Shown here: in pieces, positions 47,520 through 56,195 of the stretch | Position numbering within the stretch: the stretch's first letter is position 1 | Layout: the number at the start of each line of letters is the position of its first letter | Assembly (NCBI RefSeq): GCF_021129235.1 | Contig: NZ_JAJOMA010000002.1 | Coordinates: 124,001-188,000, forward strand | Source of the DNA: Kineosporia mesophila | GTDB lineage: Bacteria > Actinomycetota > Actinomycetes > Actinomycetales > Kineosporiaceae | Length of the DNA stretch: 64,000 nucleotides | Direction of reading: 5' to 3' | The notes under the pieces: model-generated | Databases searched by the model: none | What the model saw: the letters and a program-made list of their open reading frames with translations, nothing else | Told to the model about the DNA's origin: nothing | Made by a program: the position numbers and the translations under genes

Positions 47520-50423
47520 ATGGCTCCGAAGGCCCGCGGTCCTCGAACGCGAATGGGTGGCCGGTCGATCCGGACGCGCATCCTGCTGCTCGGCTGGGTC
47601 CCCAGTCTCTCCCTCCTCGTCGTCGGTGTGATCCTCGCCGGCTATCTGGCCCTGTCGGCCCGCGACATCCGCGACGGCAACAGCGTCATGGAGACACAGC
47701 TGGGTTCGTCCCGCGCCTTCATCCCCGAGGCCGAGCGGGAGGGCCGCCTGAGCGTCGCCTACCTGGCCGACCCGAAGGCCGGCCGGACCGAGCTCGACGC
47801 CCAGCGCGCGCGGACCGACCAGGTGCTCTCCACGCTGAACGCGGACGCGGTCCTGTTGCAGGAGAACGCACCCGACTACCTGGCCCCGGTCTTCGCCGAC
47901 CTGGGAGTGCTCGGCGGCGGCATGGCGAAGATGCGCCAGAGCGTGGACGATCGCACCCTTCCGGCGGCCGACGCCCAGCAGTACTGGAGCAACTTCGTCG
48001 ACCTGACGTACCGCTCCATCTCGCTGATGGCCCGGACCACGCCCAACGGTGAGTCCGGCCAGCAGGAGCGCGAGGCGTCCGAGCTGATCCACCTGGTCAA
48101 CCAGATGTCGCAGGGCAACGCGCTGGCCTATCTGGCCCTGTCGAACCAGGGGCTGACGCCCGATGAGTACCAGACCTTCGTCAAGACCGGTGGGGTCTAC
48201 CGCGACCGTCTGGAGTTCCTCTCCAAGATGATCACGGATCCCGGGGTCCTGGCCAAGATCACCGCGCTGACCGAGAGCGACAGCTGGCGTCAGCAGGCCC
48301 GGGTCGAGCAGGCCGTACTCAACGCCGACGCGCTGACCGTGCGGGAACGCGCGAAACTGCTGGCCGGCACGCCCGTCGCCACCGTCACCGGGGCCCCGAA
48401 CACCCTGCTGGACAGTGAGCCGACGCCCGCCCAGATCCGGAACGGCAACGTCAAGGCCGATCTGCCGATCCCGTCGTCGGCCTGGGAGACCGCCCACAAC
48501 GACGTCACCGACCAGCTCGTCGACATCGCGATCAGCCAGCTCGCCTACTCCTCGAGCATGGCGGTCGACCTGGCCGAGAAGCGCTACTCGCAGTCCATCG
48601 CCGGTGGTATCGGCCTGGTCATCTTCGCCGCCATCGTGCTGTCGCTGACCGCCCGCGAGTCCAACCGCCTGGCCCGCCGCCTGCGCGGTCTGCGCGACCA
48701 GACGCTGGACCTGGCCGACAACCGGCTGCCCGCCCTGGTCGAGGGCCTGCGCACCGGTGAGGTCGACGACGAGACCCGGCAGATGCCCAAGCTGCACTAC
48801 GGCCGGGACGAGATCGGCGAGGTCGCCAGCGCGTTCAACCACGCGCAGGAGGTCGCCGTCAACGCGGCCGTGCAGGAGGCCGAGACCCGCAACGGTCTGC
48901 GCGAGGTGTTCCTCAACATCGCCTACCGCAGCCAGGTCATCGTGCACCGGCAGCTGGGCGTGCTGGAGAAGGCCGAGCGGTTCGAGGAGGACCCGGAGCA
49001 GATCGAGCTGCTGTTCGAGCTCGACCATCTGGCCACCCGTGCCCGCCGCAACGCCGAGAACCTGGTCATCCTCGGTGGTGGCCAGCCCGGTCGCCGCTGG
49101 CGCAACTCGGTCGAGCTGCTCCAGGTCGTGCGCTCGTCGATCTCCGAGGCCCAGGACTACGCCCGGGTGTCGGTCGGTCGCCTGCCCCGCCTGTCCATCA
49201 ACGGTGGCGCGGTCGCCGACGTCATCCACCTGCTCGCCGAGCTCGTCGACAACGCCACCTCGTTCTCGCCGCCGATGTCCAAGGTCGAGGTGCGGGGCAA
49301 CCTGGTCGGGAAGGGCCTGGTGCTCGAGATCGAGGACCAGGGCCTGGGCATCCCGGCCGACAAACTCACCGAGCTGAACGAGATGCTCACCACGGCACCG
49401 GACTTCCACGCGCTGACCCTGCGCGAGGAACCCCGCCTGGGCATGTTCGTGGTGGCGCAGCTGGCCGCCGGCCAGAACATCCGCGTCACCCTCACCCCGT
49501 CGCCGGCCTACGGCGGTACCAAGGCCGTCGTCCTGATCCCGTCCGACCTGTTCGACGCCTCCGGCGGCGGTGTCACCGGTGGTACCGGCACGCTGGCCCT
49601 GGACGGCGCCGACGACAGCGCGGTGGCGCCCGGGGCGCGGTCCCTGCACGAGCGGATGGCCATCACCGGCGAGATGACCGGTGAGATCACGGTCGTCCCG
49701 GGCGACGGAGTCCCGGAGCGGCCCGGCCGTTCCTCCGCGCCGGCGCTGTCCGTGGCCCCGGCCGAGCCGCGCAACCCGACCGGTCCGTTGCAGCGCATCG
49801 GGCGTGGGCGCGAGCAGGCCGGCCAGAACGGTCAGGGTGGCTCGAACGGTCAGGGCACCCCGGGTGGTCAGATCCGCCCGATGCCCTCGTCCTCCCGCGC
49901 GCCGGAGCCGATGCGTCCCGCGCAGCCGGGCTACACGCCGTCCTCACGGATCGACCAGTCCGGTGGGGGGAGCGAGCCGATGGTGAACCCGCAGGCCCGC
50001 GCCGACTACCTGGCCTCGCGTTCGGCCGGTCCGTCGACCGGCAGCCTGCCGGTGCGCAGCAGCGGGATGTCGCAGACCCCGATGCCGCAGGGCCAGATGC
50101 CGACCCCGATGCCTGCGCCGATGCCGAGCCCGGCCGGTCTGGCCAAGGGGGCGCCCACCCCGCCCGCGGGAGTACGGGGCAGTGCGCCGGGAACCTCGGT
50201 GACCCGGGGCGCGACCCGCACCGGCCGTCCCGAACTGCCCCGCCGCGTCCGGCAGGCGAACCTGTCCGACCGGCTGAAGAGTTCCCCGGTGTCCAGCACC
50301 GGGGCGATGCCCCAGGGCTCCGAGACCACGGGCCCGTTGGACCCGGAGGCGGCCCGCAACCGGATGGCCGCGTTCCAGCGCGGTACCCAGCGCGGCCGCA
50401 CGGAACGGCCCGATGGCGCCTGA
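47520..50423 (+). CDS. cvnA: Conservon sensor CvnA: NIT-domain histidine-kinase-like membrane protein
   Basis: 967 residues. Membrane helix about 21-46, a large extracytoplasmic helical region with nitrate/nitrite-sensing (NIT) character to about 355, a second helix about 360-378, a HAMP-like linker, then a kinase-like core: degenerate phosphoacceptor region (FLNIAYRSQVIVHRQLGVLEKAE), N box AELVDNATSFSPP near 565 and G box EIEDQGLGIP near 600. The final 230 residues are Pro/Gly/Met-rich and probably disordered. It heads a four-gene conservon as known from Streptomyces, where CvnA-D assemble at the membrane. The sensed ligand is unknown. Confidence 0.9.
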   Translation: MAPKARGPRTRMGGRSIRTRILLLGWVPSLSLLVVGVILAGYLALSARDIRDGNSVMETQLGSSRAFIPEAEREGRLSVAYLADPKAGRTELDAQRARTDQVLSTLNADAVLLQENAPDYLAPVFADLGVLGGGMAKMRQSVDDRTLPAADAQQYWSNFVDLTYRSISLMARTTPNGESGQQEREASELIHLVNQMSQGNALAYLALSNQGLTPDEYQTFVKTGGVYRDRLEFLSKMITDPGVLAKITALTESDSWRQQARVEQAVLNADALTVRERAKLLAGTPVATVTGAPNTLLDSEPTPAQIRNGNVKADLPIPSSAWETAHNDVTDQLVDIAISQLAYSSSMAVDLAEKRYSQSIAGGIGLVIFAAIVLSLTARESNRLARRLRGLRDQTLDLADNRLPALVEGLRTGEVDDETRQMPKLHYGRDEIGEVASAFNHAQEVAVNAAVQEAETRNGLREVFLNIAYRSQVIVHRQLGVLEKAERFEEDPEQIELLFELDHLATRARRNAENLVILGGGQPGRRWRNSVELLQVVRSSISEAQDYARVSVGRLPRLSINGGAVADVIHLLAELVDNATSFSPPMSKVEVRGNLVGKGLVLEIEDQGLGIPADKLTELNEMLTTAPDFHALTLREEPRLGMFVVAQLAAGQNIRVTLTPSPAYGGTKAVVLIPSDLFDASGGGVTGGTGTLALDGADDSAVAPGARSLHERMAITGEMTGEITVVPGDGVPERPGRSSAPALSVAPAEPRNPTGPLQRIGRGREQAGQNGQGGSNGQGTPGGQIRPMPSSSRAPEPMRPAQPGYTPSSRIDQSGGGSEPMVNPQARADYLASRSAGPSTGSLPVRSSGMSQTPMPQGQMPTPMPAPMPSPAGLAKGAPTPPAGVRGSAPGTSVTRGATRTGRPELPRRVRQANLSDRLKSSPVSSTGAMPQGSETTGPLDPEAARNRMAAFQRGTQRGRTERPDGA

Positions 50424-50504
50424 CCGCCACGGCCGGACACCAGCATCACCAATGAGAAGGAAGGCGAGAACACTGTTCCCGCGAACCACTGACTGGAAGG
50501 CGAG

Positions 50505-50930
50505 ATGACGCAGAACAGCGCGATGGGTGGCCTGGACTGGCTGGTGGAGGATCTGCTCCGCCGGCTCCCGGGCGCGGACCGGGCGATCGTTCTCTCGTCC
50601 GACGGCCTGCTCATCGGCCGGTCCAGCAACCTCAACCGTGATGACGGCGAGCACCTGGCCGCGGTCGCCTCCGGCTTCCAGAGCCTGGCCCGCGGTACCG
50701 GTCGCCACTTCGGCGGCGGCGGGGTGCGGCAGACGGTCGTCGAGATGGACAACTATTTCCTGGTCGTCACGGCGGCCGGTCAGGGCGCGTGTCTTGCGCT
50801 CCTGGCCGACGTCAACGCGGACATGGGCATGGTCGCCTACGAGATGAACCTGCTGGTCAAGCAGGTCGGCACCTACCTCAGCTCGCAGCCTCGGGAGGAT
50901 GCGTCGCCCGGGGCGGGACCGAGGCCGTGA
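50505..50930 (+). CDS. cvnB: Conservon CvnB: roadblock/LC7 protein
   Basis: 141 residues with a roadblock/LC7 fold (LDWLVEDLLRRLPGADRAIVLSSDGLLIG ... YEMNLLVKQVGTYLSS). Such proteins bind small Ras-like GTPases; MglB of Myxococcus is a relative that acts on MglA. Overlaps cvnC by 4 bases (GTGA), so translation is coupled. Confidence 0.93.
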   Translation: MTQNSAMGGLDWLVEDLLRRLPGADRAIVLSSDGLLIGRSSNLNRDDGEHLAAVASGFQSLARGTGRHFGGGGVRQTVVEMDNYFLVVTAAGQGACLALLADVNADMGMVAYEMNLLVKQVGTYLSSQPREDASPGAGPRP

Positions 50931-51292
50931 CCCCGTCGGATCAGCACTGGTTCGACGAGGAGGCCGGGCCGCTGGTCCGGCCGTACGCGCTGACCCGTGG
51001 GCGCACCACCAGCAAGCAGCGCGATCTCGCGATGATCACGCTGGTGGTGGCCCTGCAGCGGGTGACCCCCCAGCTGGCCGACAATCTGGAACCCGAAGGG
51101 CTCCAGATCGTCACCATGTGCCAGCACCCCAAGTCCATCGCCGAGGTTTCCGCCGACCTGGGCCTGCCGCTCAGCGTCGTGAAAATCCTCATCGGTGACC
51201 TCATCGACCGGCAGCTGCTGATGTTCCGGTCGGCCGTCACCCCCGACATCAACGTCCTTCAGGCGGTTATCAATGGCATACGCCGACTCTGA
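50927..51292 (+). CDS. cvnC: Conservon CvnC: DUF742 protein
   Basis: 121 residues from GTG 50927. DUF742 with LVRPYALTRGRT, LEPEGLQIVTMCQHPKSIAEVSADLGLPLSVVKILIGDLIDRQLL, a winged-helix-like region. Always found between the roadblock and GTPase genes of conservons. Overlaps cvnD by 20 bases. Confidence 0.93.
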   Translation: MTPSDQHWFDEEAGPLVRPYALTRGRTTSKQRDLAMITLVVALQRVTPQLADNLEPEGLQIVTMCQHPKSIAEVSADLGLPLSVVKILIGDLIDRQLLMFRSAVTPDINVLQAVINGIRRL

Positions 51293-51869
51293 CCCGAACC
51301 AGCGGCCCGGGGTGCGCGCGACGGCGGTGAAGCTGCTCATCGCGGGCGGCTTCGGGGTCGGGAAGACCACCATGGTCGGCACGATCAGCGAGATCCCGCC
51401 GCTGCGTACCGAGGAGCTCATCACCGAGCTCAGCCGCGGTGTCGACGACCTCTCCGGCGTCGAGCAGAAGAAGACCACTACGGTGGCCCTCGACTTCGGC
51501 CGCATCACGATCAGCCCCGAACTGGTGCTGTACCTCTTCGGCACGCCCGGCCAGGACCGATTCTGGTTCATGTGGGACGAGCTGGCCGAGGGCGCGATCG
51601 GCGCCGTCGTGCTGGCCGACACCCGCCGGCTGGAGAGCTGTTTCCCGGCCGTCGACTTCTTCGAGCGCCGGGGCATCCCCTTCGTCGTCGGCGTGAACTG
51701 CTTCGACGGGGACGAGCAGTACCAGCCCGACGAGGTACGCGTCGCCCTCGACCTCGACGACCGCGTGCCGATCGTCCTGGCCGACGTGCGTCAGCGTGCC
51801 TCGTGCAAGGAGTTGCTGGTCACCCTGGCCGAGCACGCCATCAGCATGGCCACCGCGGCCCCGGCCTGA
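51273..51869 (+). CDS. cvnD: Conservon CvnD: Ras-like GTP-binding protein
   Basis: 198 residues. G1 loop GGFGVGKTTMVG near residue 25, switch region with EQKKTTTVALDFG, G3 LFGTPGQDRFWFMW (Gly-Gln as in Ras), and a G4-like VNCFD in place of NKxD. Related to MglA-type GTPases. With CvnB it makes a GTPase-roadblock pair controlled by the CvnA sensor. Confidence 0.93.
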   Translation: MAYADSDPNQRPGVRATAVKLLIAGGFGVGKTTMVGTISEIPPLRTEELITELSRGVDDLSGVEQKKTTTVALDFGRITISPELVLYLFGTPGQDRFWFMWDELAEGAIGAVVLADTRRLESCFPAVDFFERRGIPFVVGVNCFDGDEQYQPDEVRVALDLDDRVPIVLADVRQRASCKELLVTLAEHAISMATAAPA

Positions 51870-51904
51870 CCAGCGATTCACGACCCAGCACCGCAGCACG
51901 AGAA

Positions 51905-51944
51905 CCGGGCACCTCCGGCGCCACCGGCGTCCGGGGGTGCCCGG
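51905..51944 (+). terminator. Terminator of the conservon
   Basis: CCGGGCACCTCCGG (51905-51918) pairs with CCGGGGGTGCCCGG (51931-51944) with one mismatch, and CGCC/GGCG (51919-51922, 51926-51929) extends the stem. It lies 36 bases after cvnD. Confidence 0.8.
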
Positions 51945-52020
51945 ACCCATGTCGGGACCCGGATGCGACCGGCGGACCCGGGTAGCCGGACGACGCGGGT
52001 GGTCGGTGGTCAGGGGTGGC

Positions 52021-52245
52021 GGGTGGACGCGGCAACTGGCTCACGGGGGACGGTCAGGTGACGCACGTGGTTGGCGGGTGGACGCGGTGAGCCGGCTTTG
52101 ATGGGGTGGTCAGGGGACGCACGTGGTTGGTGGGTGGACGCGGTGAGCCGGCTTTCATGGGTGGTCAGGGGACGCGGGTGGTCGGCTGACGCGAGGAAGT
52201 GCCCTGAGGCGGGTGGCTGGTGGACGCGGTGAGCCGGCTGACGCG
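52021..52245. repeat. About 55-bp tandem repeat, three full units and a partial
   Basis: Units start with GGGTGGACGCGG at 52021, 52076 and 52132, continue with GTGAGCCGGCTTT, GGTGGTCAGGGGACGC and CACGTGGTTGG, and a partial unit starts near 52218. The second and third are closest. The core GTGGACGCGGGT is the reverse complement of the word repeated near 10.9 kb. Confidence 0.8.
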
Positions 52246-52872
52246 GGGTTACCGGGGTAAGGGCTGCCGGAGTGGGGGTTGCCGACGGACGGGGACGACC
52301 GGCGCACGTCGGCTGGTCCGGGAGTGCGGGGAGCTGGTGGACGGGCGGGTGACCGGGGTGCATCGAGAGAGCTCGGCCTGTCGGCAGACCCCGGTTGCCG
52401 GGGGAGGGCCGCGTCCGTCGGTGGCCGGCCGGGGGACCGTGGCGGTCGGGTGGCCCATGGCTCGGTGGCGTCCGGGCGGGGCTTCGCCGGTGGACGTCCC
52501 CCGCGTGACCGGCACGAGGATCGGATCGGCCCAGGCTGCTGAGGGCCTGTGCTGCCCGCTGCGCCCCGCTGTGACCTCCCGGTGACCTTCCACCCCTCAG
52601 GCCGGCCCGGCCGCGCTCCGGGAGCCCTCCCACGGTCTCTGGCACCGATCCGTGCCGCCGTGGGGGCGGGATTCGGCGATGGGGTGAGCCTCGAGCCGGT
52701 TCTGGGCGGGCTCCAGAGTGTCCCCAGTGGGCCCCGGGCTGGTTCGGAGCCCGGTTCCGGGTGGGTGGCAGGCCAATTTCGACTCGGTTCGGGGCGGGGT
52801 CAGGGTCAACTTGGGTCAGGCTCTGCTCGACTCGGTGCCGACTCAGGCCAACTCTGGGCCGGCTCTGCCCAA

Positions 52873-52957
52873 CTCGGACTCCGGCGCCGACTCGGACTTC
52901 GGCGCCAACTCGGACTGGTTCGGCGCCGACTCGGACTGGTTCGGCGCCGACTCGGGG
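52873..52957. repeat. 18/21-bp tandem repeat CGGCGCCGACTCGGACTGGTT
   Basis: CGGCGCCGACTCGGAC-type units occur four times, alternating 18 and 21 bases in length (TTCGG or TGGTTCGG before GCGCC). Reading frames across it give only repetitive Asp/Ser or Arg/Leu sequence, so it is taken as non-coding. Confidence 0.65.
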
Positions 52958-53219
52958 CTGATCCGGGCCGATTCAGGCCGGATCCAGTTGGCTCGGGGCT
53001 GACTCGGGTGTGCTCCGGAGAATTCTTTTCAGGGCCGAACCGGCGGTCAATGGATACCGCCGGTGGGGGCCCGACAACGCTCTGGCAGGATCCAGCCGGG
53101 CAATCCTGGAGAAAAAACCCGGTCAGGACCGCTGAACAATCGCCGGATGCCGGTTTCACGGCGCGTCCTGGCGGACATGAATACCAGTATGTCTGGATTA
53201 GCCGTTAGTGTCGGCTCCC

Positions 53220-53248
53220 ATCGGTGCACCGATCATTCTCGATCGGTG
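53220..53248. promoter_or_regulatory. Nested palindromes of ATCGGTG, possible operator
   Basis: ATCGGTGCACCGAT (53220-53233) is a perfect 14-bp palindrome. Its right half, CACCGATC (53227-53234), pairs again with GATCGGTG (53241-53248) across ATTCTC. Three alternating copies of one half-site look like a protein-binding site about 240 bases before mihF. Confidence 0.4.
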
Positions 53249-53488
53249 CTCCGTGGCGACCGGAACACGGCTGGAAGCTGGCGGTACGGGCGAACGAAAG
53301 GCCCGCGGATCAGGGAAGTGGCGACACGGCCCCCCGCGTTGCCCTCCGGGATACCGACTCGCTAGGTTCGGACCAGATTTCGCGGTCTGCCTGCGCCGAT
53401 CGGATAGGAATGATCGGCTGGACGGCCGGAATTACTCCGGTACGGCTCAACTACCTACTGAGTTCGACGAACAACTGAGGTGACTCAA

Positions 53489-53803
53489 GTGGCTCTGCCC
53501 CCCCTGACTCCCGAGCAGCGGGCCGCCGCCCTGGTGAAGGCGGCCGAGGCTCGGCGTGCTCGTGCCGAGATCAAGAACAGGCTCAAGTACTCGCAGGGCT
53601 CACTCGGGGAAGTGATCAAAGAGGGGCAGGAGAACGAGGTGATCGGCAAGATGAAGGTGTCGGCGCTTCTCGAGGCTCTGCCCGGCGTGGGCAAGGTGCG
53701 TGCCCGTCAGATCATGGAAGAGATCGGCATCTCCGAGTCCCGGCGTGTACGTGGTCTCGGCTCCAACCAGATCGCTGCGCTGATCAAGCGCTTCGGGAGC
53801 TGA
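53489..53803 (+). CDS. mihF: Actinobacterial integration host factor
   Basis: Small nucleoid protein of the mIHF/sIHF family, essential in mycobacteria and involved in development in Streptomyces. I take GTG 53489 ([20 protein letters not shown]), which has GAGG eight bases upstream and matches the family start; a GTG at 53480 would add three residues. 104 residues with a long N-terminal helix, then the helix-two-turn-helix [23 protein letters not shown] and the [13 protein letters not shown] end. gmk follows after 7 bases. Confidence 0.97.
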   Translation: MALPPLTPEQRAAALVKAAEARRARAEIKNRLKYSQGSLGEVIKEGQENEVIGKMKVSALLEALPGVGKVRARQIMEEIGISESRRVRGLGSNQIAALIKRFGS

Positions 53804-53810
53804 ACCACCG

Positions 53811-54449
53811 GTGACCGGGACGGAGCGGCAGAACCCGTCGGGGGGCGGGGAGGTTCGGCCAGGACGGCTGACAGTACTGGCAGGGCCCACGGCGGTGGGG
53901 AAGGGAACGGTCGCGGCCGACATCCGCCGCCGCTATGAGCAGATCTGGCTCTCTGTCTCGGTCACCACCCGGCCCCCGAGGCCGGGAGAGGTTGACGGCG
54001 TCCACTACTTCTTCGTGGACGACGCCAAGTTCGACGAGCTGATCGCGACCGATCAGCTCCTGGAGTGGGCGGTGGTGCACGGCCGGCACCGGTACGGCAC
54101 CCCGCGCGCCGCGGTCGAGCAGGTTCTCTCGCAGGGCCGTCCGGCCCTGCTGGAGATCGATCTGCAGGGCGCCCGGCAGGTCCGCGAGAACATGGCCTCC
54201 GCGTTCTTCGTCTTCCTCAAGCCGCCCAGCCTGGACGAACTCGTCCGCCGGCTGGTCGGGCGGGGCACCGAGGACAGCGAGGAGCGCGCGCGTAGGCTGC
54301 GCACGGCGGAGGTCGAGATGGCCGCCGAGTCGGAGTTCGACATCAGCATCGTGAACGACGATGTCCTGCGCGCCACGAACGAGCTCGTATCATGGATGGG
54401 CCTGACCCCGACCGACAGCCCGGTCACCAGGGTCGACTCGCACCACTGA
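53811..54449 (+). CDS. gmk: Guanylate kinase
   Basis: Phosphorylates GMP to GDP. 212 residues: P-loop [15 protein letters not shown], the GMP-binding [33 protein letters not shown], and the lid [21 protein letters not shown]. The P-loop has Thr-Ala where Ser-Gly is usual (GPSGVGKGT). In the conserved mihF-gmk-rpoZ-coaBC order. Confidence 0.97.
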   Translation: MTGTERQNPSGGGEVRPGRLTVLAGPTAVGKGTVAADIRRRYEQIWLSVSVTTRPPRPGEVDGVHYFFVDDAKFDELIATDQLLEWAVVHGRHRYGTPRAAVEQVLSQGRPALLEIDLQGARQVRENMASAFFVFLKPPSLDELVRRLVGRGTEDSEERARRLRTAEVEMAAESEFDISIVNDDVLRATNELVSWMGLTPTDSPVTRVDSHH

Positions 54450-54517
54450 ACTACCCTGGTCGCGACGCGGCCCGTTCGTGTCGAGCTCACACCGCACCAT
54501 CGAAGCCTGGAGTTTGC

Positions 54518-54778
54518 GTGTCCGGAACTGTTGCCAGCCCCGAAGGCATCACCAACCCGCCGATCGACGACCTGCTGTCGACGGTGGACTCGAAGTATTC
54601 GCTGGTCATCTTCGCCGCCAAGCGCGCGCGTCAGATCAACGCCTACTACTCGCAGCTCGGCGAGGGCCTGCTGGAGTACGTCGGCCCGCTGGTCGAGACG
54701 CACGTGCAGGAGAAGCCCCTCTCCGTCGCCATGCGCGAGATCAACGAGGGTCTGCTGACCGCCGAGAAGCACGACTGA
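54518..54778 (+). CDS. rpoZ: RNA polymerase omega subunit
   Basis: Chaperone-like subunit of RNA polymerase. 86 residues from GTG 54518, preceded by TGGAG. Shows [20 protein letters not shown] and the conserved [20 protein letters not shown]. Normal actinobacterial length. Confidence 0.96.
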   Translation: MSGTVASPEGITNPPIDDLLSTVDSKYSLVIFAAKRARQINAYYSQLGEGLLEYVGPLVETHVQEKPLSVAMREINEGLLTAEKHD

Positions 54779-54791
54779 CCAGGGTCATCCC

Positions 54792-56066
54792 CTGAAAATC
54801 GTTCTCGGCGTAGGTGGCGGCATCGCCGCCTACAAGGCCTGCCTCCTGCTGCGCCTGTTCAAGGAGGCCGGTCACGACGTCCGGGTGGTTCCCACCCAGG
54901 CGGCGCTGACCTTTGTCGGGGCTCCGACCTGGGCGGCCCTCTCCGGGCACCCGGTCTCGGCCTCGGTGTGGGACGACGTCTACGAGGTGCCGCACGTCCG
55001 GATCGGCCAGCAGGCCGACCTGGTCGTGGTGGCTCCCACCACTGCCGACCTCCTGGCCCGGGCCGCGCACGGTCTGGCCGACGACCTGCTCACGAACGTC
55101 CTGCTCACCGCGCGATGTCCGGTGCTGCTCGCACCGGCGATGCACACCGAGATGTGGACGCACCCGGCCACCGTCGCCAACGTCGCCACCCTGCGCGAGC
55201 GTGGCGTGACCGTGGTGGAACCCGCCAGTGGCCGGCTCACCGGCGCCGACAGCGGCCCGGGCCGGCTGCCCGAGCCGGAAGACCTGTTCGCCGCCGCCCT
55301 GGCCCTGCTGGACAGCCGGGGACCCGGCCGCGAAGGCGCCGCACCCGCACCGGTGCCCACCCGTGTCCTCCCTTCCGGTCCGGCCCTCGATGATCGTGCG
55401 CTGGCCGGACGCCACGTGGTGGTCTCCGCCGGCGGCACCCGCGAGCCTCTCGACCCGGTGCGCTTCCTCGGTAACCGCTCGTCCGGCCGCCAGGGCGTCG
55501 CCCTGGCGAAGGCCGCCCTCGAACGGGGCGCCCGGGTGACGCTGGTCGCCGGCCCGATCGAGGTGCCTCCCCCCGACGGCGCCGACGTGGTGCGGGTGGA
55601 GAGTGCGCTGCAGATGCGCGAGGCGATGACCGTCGCCGCGAAGGACGCCGACGTCGTCGTGATGGCCGCGGCCGTGGCCGACTTCCGCCCGGCGCAGGTG
55701 GCCGAGCACAAGATCAAGAAAAGTGCGGATGCAGACGACGCGCCGGTCGTGACTCTCGTCCGAAATCCCGACATCCTCGCCGGGCTCGTGGCCTCGCGCC
55801 GGGCCGGTCAGGTGGTGGTCGGATTCGCCGCCGAGACCGGTGACGAAACCGGCAGCGCGCTCCGGCACGCCACCGCCAAGCTCGCCCGGAAGGGCTGTGA
55901 CCTGCTGGTACTGAACGATGTCGCGGCCGGGAAGGTGTTCGGCAAGGACGACACCGAGGTGACGTTACTGTCCGCGGACGGCACGGTGACTCCCGTGCCG
56001 GCGGGCACCAAGGAGACGGTGGCCGGAGCGATCTGGGAAGCCGTCGTCCCTCTGCTCGTCCCGTAG
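54792..56066 (+). CDS. coaBC: Bifunctional CoaBC (4'-phosphopantothenoylcysteine decarboxylase/synthetase), CTG start
   Basis: Two coenzyme A steps in one protein. The conserved flavin-binding N-terminus KIVLGVGGGIAAYKACLLLR is preceded by CTG at 54792, with AGGG seven bases upstream; the frame holds no ATG, GTG or TTG between the in-frame stop at 54756-54758 and residue 32, so translation most likely begins at CTG. Length 424. CoaC domain: SGHPVSASVWDDVYEVPHVRIG (catalytic His), APAMHTEMW. CoaB domain from about 210: SAGGTREPLDPVRFLGNRSSG, AAAVADFRPAQ, and EHKIKK. Confidence 0.93.
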   Translation: MKIVLGVGGGIAAYKACLLLRLFKEAGHDVRVVPTQAALTFVGAPTWAALSGHPVSASVWDDVYEVPHVRIGQQADLVVVAPTTADLLARAAHGLADDLLTNVLLTARCPVLLAPAMHTEMWTHPATVANVATLRERGVTVVEPASGRLTGADSGPGRLPEPEDLFAAALALLDSRGPGREGAAPAPVPTRVLPSGPALDDRALAGRHVVVSAGGTREPLDPVRFLGNRSSGRQGVALAKAALERGARVTLVAGPIEVPPPDGADVVRVESALQMREAMTVAAKDADVVVMAAAVADFRPAQVAEHKIKKSADADDAPVVTLVRNPDILAGLVASRRAGQVVVGFAAETGDETGSALRHATAKLARKGCDLLVLNDVAAGKVFGKDDTEVTLLSADGTVTPVPAGTKETVAGAIWEAVVPLLVP

Positions 56067-56195
56067 TTCGCCCAGGGCGTGCCGACCACCGGCCTTCCTT
56101 GTCGACCAGGATGGTTAGAGTAGTCGGCGCGGCCGAGGTATCGCCGCCCGTAACCGTTCACAACTCTGCTCGTCATCACACCCTTCGGGAGTGCC

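Larger units (their letters stand above)
51945..53479. other. 1.5 kb non-coding region with repeats
   Basis: No frame here gives a believable protein; the longest are Gly/Arg/Ser-rich shadows. The region contains two repeat arrays (52021-52245 and 52873-52957) and a palindrome cluster (53220-53248). The last 200 bases before mihF drop in GC and hold two TANNNT-like sites (TAGTGT 53206-53211 and TAGGTT 53363-53368) that might be promoters of mihF. Confidence 0.6.

Noticed and set aside
52718-53002. 94-residue frame with DSDWFGA repeats
   Set aside because: Looks like a repeat protein but is explained by the 18/21-bp DNA repeat read in one frame; two other frames are equally open.
52549-53208. 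219-residue frame in the repeat region before mihF
   Set aside because: Only low-complexity Gly/Leu/Arg sequence produced by the repeats, with no ribosome site or family match.
56067-56195. SAM riboswitch upstream of metK
   Set aside because: No SAM-I, SAM-II or SAM-IV core pattern could be drawn in the 130-base leader.
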